A DNA stretch of 64,000 nt from NCBI RefSeq assembly GCF_050871315.1, contig NZ_JBJLRE010000001.1. One strand, given 5' to 3'. Positions 16,377 through 24,682 of this stretch are shown piece by piece. The position numbers were made by a program, and so were the translations under genes. The stretch comes from Kineococcus gynurae. GTDB taxonomy: Bacteria; Actinomycetota; Actinomycetes; Actinomycetales; Kineococcaceae. The stretch's first letter is position 1, and each line of letters starts with the position of its first letter. Below the pieces are notes generated by a model that worked only from the letters and a program-made list of their open reading frames with translations, searched no databases and had not been told where the DNA came from.

Positions 16377-17939
16377 GTGACGACAACGGCTCGCGCGACG
16401 GCGGGTGGGCCCTACGTGCTGGCGCTCGACGAGGGATCGACGAGCGCCCGGGCGGTCCTGGTGGACCAGCTCGGGCGCATCGTCGCCGAGTCGCGCAACC
16501 CGGTGGTGCCGAACCGCCCACGGCGCGGGTGGGTCGAGCTCGACCCGGTCGCGCTGTGGCAGGCCCAGCACTCCGCGGTGGAACGGGTCCTGGCCAAGGT
16601 CGGGGCCACCTCCGACGACGTCGCCGCGGTGGGGATCACGACCCACCGCGAGACGATCGCCGTCTGGGACCGGGCCACCGGGGAACCTGTGCACGACGCC
16701 ATCATGTGGATGTCGCACCAGACCGACGACATCGTCGCGCGGTGGCGGGCGGCCGGGTTGGAACCCGACGCCCGTCGCCGGACCGGCGTCCCGATCGACT
16801 CCTTCTTCAGCGCGGCGAAACTCGCCTGGCTGCTGGAGGAGGTGCCGGGTGTGCGGGCGCGGGCCGAGCGCGGCGAGCTCGCGGCCGGGACCGTCGACTC
16901 GTGGCTGCTGTGGAACCTCACCGGGGGTCGGTCGCACCTGACCGACCACGGGGAGGCCTCCCGCACCGCGCTGTTCAACCTGCACGCCCTCGACTGGGAC
17001 GAGACCCTCTGCGAGGCCTACGGGATCCCGATGTCCCTGCTGCCCCCGGCGGTGGCCTCCGACGCCGAGTTCGGCCACGTCGCGCCGGGTCTGCTCGGCG
17101 GCGGGAACCGTGAGGTCCCGGTCCGGGCGATCCTGGCCGACCAGCAGGCCGGCATGTTCGGCCAGGCCTGCTTCCGCCGGGGAAGCGCCAAGAACACCTA
17201 CGGCACGGCGAGCGTCCTCACCGTCAACAGCGGGGGAGACGTCCTCGACGTCGAGGGCATGACGTCCTCGGCGGCCTGGACGGTCGCCGGGCAGACCACG
17301 TTCGAGTCCGAGGGCGTGGTGTTCCACAGCGGCCAGACCCTCTCCTGGCTGCGGGAGGACCTCAAGGTGCTCCCGGCCGGCGGGAACATCGAGGAGATCG
17401 CCCGGTCTGCGGGGGACGACCACGGCCTCTACCTGGTCCCCGCGTTCACGGGGTTGTGCGCCCCGCACTGGGAGCACGACGCGACGGGCGCGATCGTCGG
17501 GCTGGGACTGGAGACCCGCCCCGAGCACCTGGTCCGGGCCGGGGTGGAGTCGATGGCCTACCAGGTCCGCGACGTCGTCGAGGGGTACGCGCGGGCGGGG
17601 ATGCCCCTGCCCGAGCTGCGCGTCGACGGCGGTGCCGCCGGCAACGACCTGCTCTGCCAGTTCCAGGCCGACATCTGCGGCATCCCCGTCGTCCGGCCCG
17701 ACGAACTGGAACGGACCGCCCTCGGGGTCGCCTACCTCGCCGGTGCGGGCGTCGGGATGTGGAACGTCCCCACCGACGTCGAGGCCGGGTGGAAGGTCGA
17801 GCGCGTCTTCGAGCCGGAGATGTCCGCCGACCGCCGCGAAGAACTCTGCGCCGGGTGGGACGACGCCGTCGCGGGCGTCTGCGAGGCCGGGGCCCGGCGT
17901 CGTGACCGCTTGGCCCGCAAGGCGTCCGTCCCCTCCTGA
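16377..17939 (+). CDS. Glycerol-kinase-like FGGY kinase
   Basis: This cytoplasmic kinase of 520 residues is clearly on the glycerol/erythritol kinase side of the FGGY family. It has LALDEGSTSARAVLVDQLG at the start, then HRETIAVWD and the catalytic region ILADQQAGMFGQACFRRGSA, and a C-terminal DGGAAGNDLLCQFQADICG motif. The family-typical PYWD segment reads PHWEHDATG, one of several departures from true GlpK that suggest another polyol. GTG 16377 has GAGGAAGGA seven bases upstream. With the GlpD-like enzyme it repeats the EryA/EryB or GlpK/GlpD logic: phosphorylate, then oxidise. Confidence 0.85.
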   Translation: MTTTARATAGGPYVLALDEGSTSARAVLVDQLGRIVAESRNPVVPNRPRRGWVELDPVALWQAQHSAVERVLAKVGATSDDVAAVGITTHRETIAVWDRATGEPVHDAIMWMSHQTDDIVARWRAAGLEPDARRRTGVPIDSFFSAAKLAWLLEEVPGVRARAERGELAAGTVDSWLLWNLTGGRSHLTDHGEASRTALFNLHALDWDETLCEAYGIPMSLLPPAVASDAEFGHVAPGLLGGGNREVPVRAILADQQAGMFGQACFRRGSAKNTYGTASVLTVNSGGDVLDVEGMTSSAAWTVAGQTTFESEGVVFHSGQTLSWLREDLKVLPAGGNIEEIARSAGDDHGLYLVPAFTGLCAPHWEHDATGAIVGLGLETRPEHLVRAGVESMAYQVRDVVEGYARAGMPLPELRVDGGAAGNDLLCQFQADICGIPVVRPDELERTALGVAYLAGAGVGMWNVPTDVEAGWKVERVFEPEMSADRREELCAGWDDAVAGVCEAGARRRDRLARKASVPS

Positions 17940-18040
17940 ACCACGTCTGACCGCCGGCGTCCCCCCGTCGCGGACCGGGTTCCCCCGGACCGTCACCGAC
18001 CCATCACCCGCGCAGCACCCTCATCCCCCTTGGAGCCATC

Positions 18041-18889
18041 ATGAAGTGGGCAGACCCCCGCAAGCTCGTCACCGACGCCCAGGCGGGCGGCTACGCGGTC
18101 GGCGCGTTCAACATGCACAGCGACGAGACCGCGCAGGCCCTCGTCCGGGCGGCCGAGCAGGCCGAGTCCCCCGTGTTCCTGCAGGTGGGTCGGGCCATCG
18201 TGCCCCACATGGGTCTGCGCAAGGCCTACGAGCTGACCCTGCGCGCGGCCGAGGAGTCCGACGCCGAGGTCGTCATCCACCTCGACCACGGGCCGTGGGA
18301 GGAGGTCTTCGAGGCCATCAAGCTCGGTTTCACCTCGATCATGTACGACGGGGCCCACCTGCCGCTGGACGAGAACATCCGGACGACCAAGCACGTGGTC
18401 GAGGTCGCCCACTCCTTCGGCATCCCGGTCGAGGCCGAACTGGGCACGATCCCCGACGCGGGCGAGGCGGTGGACTGGGCGTCGTACTACACCAAGGTCG
18501 ACGAGGCCGAGCGTTTCGTCGCCGAGACCGGGGTGGACTGGTTGGCCGTGTCCGCGGGTATCGTCCACGGCGTGGTGCCGGACCTGCCGCCCCAGCCCCT
18601 CGACCTCGAGCGCATCGAGCAGATCCGCCGCGCGACGGGTCTTCCGCTGGTCCTGCACGGGATGTCCGGTGTGGCCGACGACGACGTCACCGGGGCCATC
18701 AAGGCCGGCGTGCACAAGTTCAACGCCGACACCGACCTGCGCCACGCGTTCCGGGCGGGCCTGGAGTCGGTCTGGGCGCAGGGCGACCGCCAGCTCGAGG
18801 AGGCGCTGGCCGCGGGTCGCGAGCGCATGATCGAGGCGACGGTGGCGAAGCTGCAGCAGTACGGCTGCGCGGGGAAGGCGTCGGCGTGA
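18041..18889 (+). CDS. Class II (zinc) fructose/tagatose-bisphosphate-type aldolase
   Basis: This metal-dependent aldolase of 282 residues has the KbaY/GatY length and layout. It shows GAFNMHSDETAQALVRAAE at the front, HLDHG in the metal-binding strand, EAELGTIPDAGE, a HG pair in LAVSAGIVHG and LVLHGMSGV, and KFNADTDLRHAFR for phosphate binding. It should cleave a ketose phosphate into dihydroxyacetone phosphate and an aldehyde, or do the reverse. ATG 18041 has TTGGAG seven bases upstream. Following the kinase and dehydrogenase, it provides the carbon-carbon cleavage of the proposed pathway; the substrate is unknown. Confidence 0.87.
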   Translation: MKWADPRKLVTDAQAGGYAVGAFNMHSDETAQALVRAAEQAESPVFLQVGRAIVPHMGLRKAYELTLRAAEESDAEVVIHLDHGPWEEVFEAIKLGFTSIMYDGAHLPLDENIRTTKHVVEVAHSFGIPVEAELGTIPDAGEAVDWASYYTKVDEAERFVAETGVDWLAVSAGIVHGVVPDLPPQPLDLERIEQIRRATGLPLVLHGMSGVADDDVTGAIKAGVHKFNADTDLRHAFRAGLESVWAQGDRQLEEALAAGRERMIEATVAKLQQYGCAGKASA

Positions 18890-19578
18890 GCACCACCACC
18901 GGGACCGACCAGGGGACGACCACCCCGCTGAAGGGCATCCGGCGCACCGCGGCCCGCCGCATGGTGGCCGCGTGGCAGGCCCCCGTGTTCCACCTCACGG
19001 TGGGGGTCGACATGACCAACGCGCTGGACCCCGCCCGACGCCCCGCGGGCACGACCGTCAGCGACGTGCTCCTCGCGGCCTGTGCGCAGGCCCTCAAGGT
19101 CCACCCGGCCCTGAACGCGCACTACGCCGACGAGGCGGTGACGACCTTCGAGCAGGTGAACGTCGGCCTGGCCGTCGCGACCGACGCGGGTCTCGTGGTC
19201 CCGGTCGTGCAGGGCGCCGGAGAGCTCGACCTGGAAGGGATCGCCGCGCAGCGCAAGGAGATCGTGGGTCGGGCCCGGTCGGGCAAGCTCCAGATGAGCG
19301 ACGTCAGCGGCGGGACGTTCACGGTCTCCAACCTCGGCATGCTCGGGATCGACTCCTTCGACGCGATCCTCAACGTGCCCCAGGTCGCGATCCTCGCCGT
19401 CGGATCGACGCGCCACCAGCAGGTCTGGAACGACGGCGATCCGCAGTGGCGGCCCATCGCCCAGCTGACCCTGACCTGCGACCACCGGGCCATCGACGGT
19501 GCCACCGGCGCGACGTTCCTGTCCGCCGTCCGGGCGGCGGTGGAGGCCGGCCCCGCGTCGGCGGACGCGACCGCATGA
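18886..19578 (+). CDS. E2 acyltransferase catalytic domain only (lipoyl-dependent dehydrogenase complex)
   Basis: This dihydrolipoyl acyltransferase core has 230 residues and no lipoyl domain or peripheral-subunit-binding domain. It begins at the usual core start (LKGIRRTAARRMVAAWQAPVFHLT) and contains GTFTVSNLGMLGIDSFDAILNVPQ and the catalytic His-Asp motif in TCDHRAIDGATGATF. It should move the acyl group from the free lipoyl protein (14446-14688) to coenzyme A. GTG 18886 overlaps the aldolase stop by four bases. Lacking a subunit-binding domain, it cannot dock E1/E3 in the standard way. Confidence 0.85.
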   Translation: MSTTTGTDQGTTTPLKGIRRTAARRMVAAWQAPVFHLTVGVDMTNALDPARRPAGTTVSDVLLAACAQALKVHPALNAHYADEAVTTFEQVNVGLAVATDAGLVVPVVQGAGELDLEGIAAQRKEIVGRARSGKLQMSDVSGGTFTVSNLGMLGIDSFDAILNVPQVAILAVGSTRHQQVWNDGDPQWRPIAQLTLTCDHRAIDGATGATFLSAVRAAVEAGPASADATA

Positions 19579-20387
19579 CCGGGGTCGAGGACCCGTTCAC
19601 GGGGGAGTTCACCGTGGAGCGGGTTCTCGACGTCCCCGTCGGTCCGGCGCAGGAGGTGGCCGACGCCGACGTGGCCGCCCGCCTCGCCCTGCTCGCGGCG
19701 GTGGCCGGATCGACCGCGCCGCAGACGGTCCGGATCACCCGACCCGCCGCCACCGCCGCCTTCAGCCGGCGCGACGCCCTCCTGCCGGGTTTCGCCACGG
19801 CGGCGGGACGGGCCCGGGACCGGGGTTTCGCCCCGGTCGTGCGTCCGGTCGGGGGGCGGCTCGCGCCCTACCACCCGGGGTGCCTCGTCGTCGACGTCGT
19901 GGGTCGGGCCGAGGACGTGCGGACCGGGGCCATCCCCCGGTTCGAGGCGTTCGCCCAGGGTCTGGCCGAGGAGTTCCGGGCGGGCGGGATCGACGCCCGG
20001 GTGGGTGAGATCCCGGGTGAGTACTGCTCCGGTCGCCACTCGATCAACGTGGCGGGTGCGTACAAGATCGTCGGTACCGCGCAGCGGCAGGTGCGGGGCG
20101 GGTTCCTGGTGTCCGCCGTCGTCGTGGTGCGCGACCCGGAACCCCTCGCCGACGTGGTGGGGGCGACCTACGCCGCGCTGGGTCTGCCGGTGGACCCGGC
20201 GACGGTCGGCTCGCTGGACCGGGCCCGGCCGGGCCTCCAGCCCGCCGACGCGGTGGAACTCCTGCTCGCCGCGTGCCGGCGGTTCCTGACGCTGGACGAG
20301 ACCCCGGCGGGAGGGCCGTCAGCGGGGGAAGCGTCGTCGCAACCAGGCGCCCGCGAGCTCGGCGGCGAGGTGCTCGCGACGTCGTAG
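19575..20387 (+). CDS. Lipoate-protein ligase A-like protein (LplA/BPL family)
   Basis: This member of the biotin/lipoyl ligase fold has 270 residues. It shows AAFSRRDALLPGF, RPVGGRLAPYHPGCLVVDVV (compare the RRxGGG and H motifs of the family) and NVAGAYKIVGTAQRQVRGGFLVSA, which resembles the lysine-containing KI.G.AQ motif. ATG 19575 overlaps the E2 stop by four bases. In this operon it most likely lipoylates K44 of the free lipoyl protein; transfer of octanoyl rather than lipoyl groups is also possible. The last 69 bases overlap the end of the converging hydrolase gene. Confidence 0.75.
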   Translation: MTGVEDPFTGEFTVERVLDVPVGPAQEVADADVAARLALLAAVAGSTAPQTVRITRPAATAAFSRRDALLPGFATAAGRARDRGFAPVVRPVGGRLAPYHPGCLVVDVVGRAEDVRTGAIPRFEAFAQGLAEEFRAGGIDARVGEIPGEYCSGRHSINVAGAYKIVGTAQRQVRGGFLVSAVVVVRDPEPLADVVGATYAALGLPVDPATVGSLDRARPGLQPADAVELLLAACRRFLTLDETPAGGPSAGEASSQPGARELGGEVLATS

Positions 20388-20927
20388 TCCGTGGTCCCCG
20401 CCGGGGACCAGTTCCAGGTCGCGTCCCGGCACGACCGCGGTCTCGGCGGTGAGTTCCGCGGGCGTCCCGAACGTGTCGCGGTCGCCGGAGACGAACAGGC
20501 ACGGCAGCCGCAACGTCGGCAGGTGCTCGGTGCGGAGCTTCTCCGGCCGACCCGGCGGGTGCAGCGGGTAGCTGACCAGCAGCAGCCCGGCCGCGGGCAA
20601 CCCCTCGGCGACCGCCATGGACGCCATCCGGCCCCCCATCGACCGCCCGCCGAGCACCAACCGGTGCGGCGGCAGGCCCGACGCGGCCGCGAGTCCCGCG
20701 GCGGCCTCGCGCAGCGCGGCCAGCAGCACCGGCGCCCGGTCGGGCGCCCGGCGCCCCGCCAGTCGGTAGGGGAAGTCCATGCGGTGCACCGCGAACCACG
20801 GGGGTGCGGCCTCGGCCAGCGCCACCAGCCCGGGCGCGTCCGAACCGGCCCCGGCCCCGGGGGCCAGCAGCAGGCCCCAGCGCGGCCCCGCGTCGGCGGG
20901 CGAGGCCGGGGTTCCGGGACCGCTCAC
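20319..20927 (-). CDS. Alpha/beta hydrolase, KANL3/Tex30-like dienelactone-hydrolase fold
   Basis: This small cytoplasmic hydrolase has 202 residues. It shows GLLLAPGAGAGSDAPG near the N-terminus, a nucleophile elbow in VLGGRSMGGRMASM, an acid in LFVSGDRDTFG, and the catalytic His in VPGGDHGLRRR. GTG 20927 overlaps the stop of the OhrR-type gene by four bases, so the two form an operon. Its 3' end runs 69 bases into the end of the oppositely oriented ligase gene. Confidence 0.75.
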   Translation of the reverse strand: MSGPGTPASPADAGPRWGLLLAPGAGAGSDAPGLVALAEAAPPWFAVHRMDFPYRLAGRRAPDRAPVLLAALREAAAGLAAASGLPPHRLVLGGRSMGGRMASMAVAEGLPAAGLLLVSYPLHPPGRPEKLRTEHLPTLRLPCLFVSGDRDTFGTPAELTAETAVVPGRDLELVPGGDHGLRRREHLAAELAGAWLRRRFPR

Positions 20928-21379
20928 GCGTCCCCCGGGACCGGGCCCGAGGCCTCGATCAGACGGGTCAGGCCGTCCCGGATGCGTTCGAGCTCGCCGA
21001 CGTCCATGGCCAACCGCTGCGCGACCAGCCCCGGGACCTTCTCGGCCTCCGACCGCAGGGCGCGGCCCGCGTCGGTGAGTCCCACGGCCAGGCTGCGCTG
21101 GTCGGAGTCCAGCCGGCGACGGGTGACCAGGCCGGCCGCCTCCAGGCGCTTGAGCAACGGGGAGAGGGTCGGTGCGTCCAGGCGCAGCTCGGCGCCGAGT
21201 TCGCGCACCGACAGGGGTTCCGCACCCCAGAGCGCGAGCATCACCAGGTACTGCGGGTGGGTCAGGCCCAGGGGTTCGAGCACCGGGCGGTAGACCCCGA
21301 GCACGCTGCGCGCGGCGACGACCAGGGCGAAGCAGACCTGGCGTTCCAGCGCGAGCGGATCGGGGGTGGAGGCGGGCAC
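20924..21379 (-). CDS. ohrR: MarR-family organic hydroperoxide sensor (OhrR type)
   Basis: This winged-helix repressor has 151 residues. The sensing cysteine expected in OhrR is present as C16 in LERQVCFALVVAARS. It is followed by YRPVLEPLGLTHPQYLVMLALW, which closely fits OhrR, and by the DNA-binding LDAPTLSPLLKRLEAAGLVTRRR. Oxidation of C16 by organic peroxides would release it from DNA. No ohr peroxidase gene is adjacent; instead it is co-transcribed with the hydrolase and divergent from a small unknown protein. Confidence 0.82.
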   Translation of the reverse strand: MPASTPDPLALERQVCFALVVAARSVLGVYRPVLEPLGLTHPQYLVMLALWGAEPLSVRELGAELRLDAPTLSPLLKRLEAAGLVTRRRLDSDQRSLAVGLTDAGRALRSEAEKVPGLVAQRLAMDVGELERIRDGLTRLIEASGPVPGDA

Positions 21380-21391
21380 GGGGATCAGCGT

Positions 21392-21420
21392 ACAATAGTT
21401 GCTGCACGAACTGTTCGTGC
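21392..21420. promoter_or_regulatory. Probable OhrR operator
   Basis: GCACGAACTGTTCGTGC (21404-21420) is a perfect 17-base palindrome. Overlapping it, ACAATAGTT (21392-21400) is an imperfect inverted match to AACTGTTCG. Both lie 13-41 bases upstream of the ohrR start, between it and the divergent gene at 21469, as expected for autoregulation. Confidence 0.55.
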
Positions 21421-21468
21421 GGAGAACATCCCGGGGACGGCCCGGGGACGGGCGTCGGGAGGGCGGAC

Positions 21469-21798
21469 ATGGCAGCGCGGGACGGGTCGGGCGGTCCTCG
21501 ACGGGAGGAACTGCCGCGGTCGCTGCGGCGACCGCGGTCGCGCAACCGGTTCGTGGACCTGTTCCTCGACGCCGCCTTCACCTTCACGGGCCCGGCCCAG
21601 GTCGGGGCCGGTGAGGGCCCCCAGCGCGGCCCCCGGACCGAGGAGGAGGCCCGCGCCGGGTACGGGGAGTGGGACCGGGTCACCCGTGGTGGTCACACCT
21701 ACCTCGTCCCGCGCGGACCGGCCGGGACGTCGGAGGATGCCGACGCCGAGGACCCGACGACGGGCCGGGCCGCGCCGCCCGACTCAGCTCACGGGTAG
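21469..21798 (+). CDS. Small protein of unknown function
   Basis: This protein has 109 residues, a basic N-terminus, and a short hydrophobic stretch RFVDLFLDAAFTFTGPAQVG at about 27-46. It has an acidic tail. ATG 21469 has GGGAGG six bases upstream. It is divergent from ohrR across the predicted operator, so it may be peroxide-regulated. Its last 15 bases overlap the end of the converging GH13 gene. I do not recognise the family. Confidence 0.55.
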   Translation: MAARDGSGGPRREELPRSLRRPRSRNRFVDLFLDAAFTFTGPAQVGAGEGPQRGPRTEEEARAGYGEWDRVTRGGHTYLVPRGPAGTSEDADAEDPTTGRAAPPDSAHG

Positions 21799-23730
21799 CC
21801 GCCAGACCCCCGACCCGGGCCCGCCGGCGCGCAGGACGAACGAGTCCGGGGCGTCGTGGGGGACCGAACCGGACACCTGCCCGGGTGCGGGACTGACCGC
21901 GACGACGTCGTCCGCGCCTGTGGCCCCCAGCACCGACAGCGGCAGCGCGAGCGGTTCGTGACTCCCGCGGGCGACGTGGACGAGGACGGCCTCCTCGCGG
22001 TGCCCGCGGACGAAGGTGAACCAGTCGGGCCCGCTCGAGATCCACCGCAGCCCGCCGCGCCGCAACGCCGGGTGGGCCGCCCGCAGGGCGATCCACGCGC
22101 GGTAGGCGGTCAGGGTCTCCTCGTCCCAGCAGTGCGGTCGGTCCCAGGGGAACGGGGTCCGGGCGTGCTCCCCGTCCCGGCCGGTGAGGCCGATCTCGTC
22201 ACCGGCGAACACGCTCGGCACCCCCGGCAGGGAGAACTGGGCGGCGAGACCCACCAGGTGCCGGTCCCGCCCGGCGGGGCTGATCCCACCCGAGCCACCG
22301 CCGCCCACCGCCGTCCGGAAGCGGGCGATGTCGTGGGAGTCGAGGTGCAGGGTGGAGGCCGCCTGGGCCCGCCAGGGCATGGCCGCGTGCACCTCGCGCA
22401 GCGCCGCCACGACCTCCTGACCGGGGACGGAGGGGTTGCGTGCGGGTTGGCCGAAGAAGGTGCGGCCCAACGACTCGCCGGCGGACAGCCAGGTCCAGAC
22501 CGGACGGGTGAAACCCGCGTAGTCCATGGTGCCGTGCCAGCCGTCGCCGACCTGCAGGTCGCGGGTGGCGTCGTGGCCGTGCTCGGCCAGGACCCAGGCG
22601 TCGGGACGCGTCTCCCGGGCGGTCCGCACCAGGGTCCGGGCCACCTCGTGGTTGAGGTCGACGTCGCGGTGCCGTCCGGTCATGTTGGCCACGTCGATCC
22701 GCCACCCGTCGAGACCGAGGCGCAGCCACCGGGCCACCACCGAGTCCGGCCCGTCGTAGAACCGCCGACGGAGCTCGACCGAGGCGTGGTCGAGCTTCGG
22801 CAGCGAGGTCACCCCGAGCCAGCAGGCGTACCCGGGGCCCGCCCCGCCGCCCTCGTCCTCGTCCTCGAAGTAGTAGAAGCCGTGCTCGGGGGAGGCCGGG
22901 TCGGCGACGGCGGTCCGGAACCACTCGTGCTGGTCCCCGGTGTGGTTCGTGGTCAGGTCGCCCACGACCCGCAGGCCGCGGGCGTGCGCCGCGTCCAGCA
23001 GCTCCACCAGCGCCTCGTCCCCGCCCAGGGCCGGGTCCACCACGTCGAAGGTGGTGGCGTCGTAGCGGTGGTTGCTGCGCGAGGGGAAGAACGGCGTCAG
23101 GTAGAGCACGGTGGCACCCAGCCCGACGAGGTGGTCGAGGTGCTCGGTGACCCCGGGCAGGTCCCCGCCGAAGAACTGCAGCGGGGTGCTCGGACCCTCG
23201 TGCACGACCGGGTCGTCCCAGTCGGCGGGTTCGGCCCACTCCGGGACGGGACGGGCGTCGGCCGCGCCCGAGCGACCGAACCGGTCGGGGAACACTTGGT
23301 AGACGACGGCGTCGGCGACCCAGTCGGGGACCGCGGGGTGGGCCACCAGCCGGAAGTCGGCCTCGTCGGTGACCTCGCGCCGGTGCACGCCGGTCCCGTT
23401 CAGCCACGCGTACCCCCCGGCCGCCGATCCCGGGGGGCCGGTGAGCAGGAACCGGTACGGGGTCACCGGGTTGTGCACGACGACGTCGACCGCCCACCAC
23501 ACCCCGGCCGGCCCCTCCGGGCCCGGCTCGGGGGTGGCGGCGAGCAGCACGGGTTCGCCGTCGCGGACCACCCGGGCGCTGACCTCGGTCGCTCCCGGCT
23601 CCCCGTCGGGCCCCCGGGGGACCAGGACGCGGAGCCGGACCGTGGCCCCCGGGTCGGGGTTCGACGGTTCCGTGCACCAGGACGATCCGTCGTGGTGCGG
23701 GTCCCGCCAGAGGACGTCGGGCGAACTCAT
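21784..23730 (-). CDS. Glycoside hydrolase family 13 alpha-glucosidase/neopullulanase-like enzyme
   Basis: This is a predicted cytoplasmic maltodextrin-degrading enzyme of 648 residues with no signal peptide. An N-terminal beta-sandwich domain (about 1-130) precedes the TIM barrel starting at VVYQVFPDRFGRSG. Catalytic residues are visible: the nucleophile Asp in DGWRIDVANM, the general acid Glu in WVLAEHGHD, and the transition-state Asp in LDSHDIARF. VGDLTTNHTGDQHEWF matches conserved region I. The order resembles MalZ or cyclomaltodextrinase types. It is the last gene of the malEFG operon, one base after malG. Confidence 0.88.
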   Translation of the reverse strand: MSSPDVLWRDPHHDGSSWCTEPSNPDPGATVRLRVLVPRGPDGEPGATEVSARVVRDGEPVLLAATPEPGPEGPAGVWWAVDVVVHNPVTPYRFLLTGPPGSAAGGYAWLNGTGVHRREVTDEADFRLVAHPAVPDWVADAVVYQVFPDRFGRSGAADARPVPEWAEPADWDDPVVHEGPSTPLQFFGGDLPGVTEHLDHLVGLGATVLYLTPFFPSRSNHRYDATTFDVVDPALGGDEALVELLDAAHARGLRVVGDLTTNHTGDQHEWFRTAVADPASPEHGFYYFEDEDEGGGAGPGYACWLGVTSLPKLDHASVELRRRFYDGPDSVVARWLRLGLDGWRIDVANMTGRHRDVDLNHEVARTLVRTARETRPDAWVLAEHGHDATRDLQVGDGWHGTMDYAGFTRPVWTWLSAGESLGRTFFGQPARNPSVPGQEVVAALREVHAAMPWRAQAASTLHLDSHDIARFRTAVGGGGSGGISPAGRDRHLVGLAAQFSLPGVPSVFAGDEIGLTGRDGEHARTPFPWDRPHCWDEETLTAYRAWIALRAAHPALRRGGLRWISSGPDWFTFVRGHREEAVLVHVARGSHEPLALPLSVLGATGADDVVAVSPAPGQVSGSVPHDAPDSFVLRAGGPGSGVWRLPVS

Positions 23731-23731
23731 C

Positions 23732-24682
23732 TCAGCCCTTCACCCCGCCGGCGGTGATGCCGCCGACGATGTAGCGCTGCAGGTACTGCATGAGCAGCAC
23801 GACCGGGATGATGGTCAGCAGGGCGCCCGCCGCGAACAGCCCGAGGTTGTTCGAGCGGTCGGCGTCGATGATGGAGTAGAGGCCGACGGCGACCGTCCGG
23901 ACCTCGGCCTGGCGCAGGAAGATCGAGGCGAGCAGGAACTCGTTGATCACCCCGACGAAGGACAGCAGCCCGGTCACCGCGAGGATGGGCTGCAGCAGGG
24001 GCAGCAGGATCCGGAAGAAGATGGTGGCGTGTCCGGCGCCGTCCACGGTGGCCGCCTCGTCGAGCGTCTTCGGGATGGCGTCGAAGAACCCCTTGATCAG
24101 CCAGACCTGGCTGAGGGCGAACCCGCACAGCACCAGGACGTAGCCGGCCAGGGTGTTCAGCCCCAGCGAGGGCACGATGTCCCCCAGGTCGGTGAACAGC
24201 AGGAACAGTGCGGTGGAGGCCAGGATCTGCGGGAACATCTGGATGAGCAGCAGCGTCAGCAGACCTCCGCGACGGCCCGTGAACCGGAACCGGCTGAAGA
24301 CGTAGGCGGCCAGGGCGCTGCAGAACACCTGCACGACGGTCACCGAGAGGCAGACGATCAGCGTGTTCAGCATCCAGCGGCCGAACGGGCGCGACGGGTC
24401 GCTGAACAGGGCCGCGAAGTTCTCCAGGCTGAACCGGGTCGGGATGACCCCGGTGGAGGTCACGCTGCCCAGCGGGTTGAGGGCGGCCGAGAGGATGTAG
24501 AGGATCGGCACCGCGGCGTAGACCACGGCCAGCACGCCGATGACGTGCCGCCAGCCGACCTCGCGCCACCAGCGGCCGTCGGTGACGCCCATGGGCTTGT
24601 TGACCCGGGGGGCCTCCGTGCCCGGGGTCGCCAGCCGGGCGGGGGCGACGACGTTGTTCCCTGCGGGTTCGATGCTGGACAT
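23732..24682 (-). CDS. malG: Maltose/maltodextrin ABC transporter permease MalG
   Basis: This inner-membrane subunit has 316 residues and six membrane segments. The EAA loop is EAATVDGAGHATIFFRILLP, and the C-terminus GGITAGGVKG is the MalG-type tail. ATG 24682 overlaps the malF stop by one base. With malF and malE it forms an importer for maltose or maltodextrins. No MalK-type ATPase is present, so a shared MsiK-like ATPase encoded elsewhere is expected, as in streptomycetes. Confidence 0.9.
   Translation of the reverse strand: MSSIEPAGNNVVAPARLATPGTEAPRVNKPMGVTDGRWWREVGWRHVIGVLAVVYAAVPILYILSAALNPLGSVTSTGVIPTRFSLENFAALFSDPSRPFGRWMLNTLIVCLSVTVVQVFCSALAAYVFSRFRFTGRRGGLLTLLLIQMFPQILASTALFLLFTDLGDIVPSLGLNTLAGYVLVLCGFALSQVWLIKGFFDAIPKTLDEAATVDGAGHATIFFRILLPLLQPILAVTGLLSFVGVINEFLLASIFLRQAEVRTVAVGLYSIIDADRSNNLGLFAAGALLTIIPVVLLMQYLQRYIVGGITAGGVKG

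Noticed and set aside
14427..17996. Open reading frame of about 1189 codons on the minus strand
   Set aside because: It is antisense to the lipoyl, GlpD-like and GlpK-like genes; the translation is low-complexity His/Asp/Gly/Val-rich and shows no domain.
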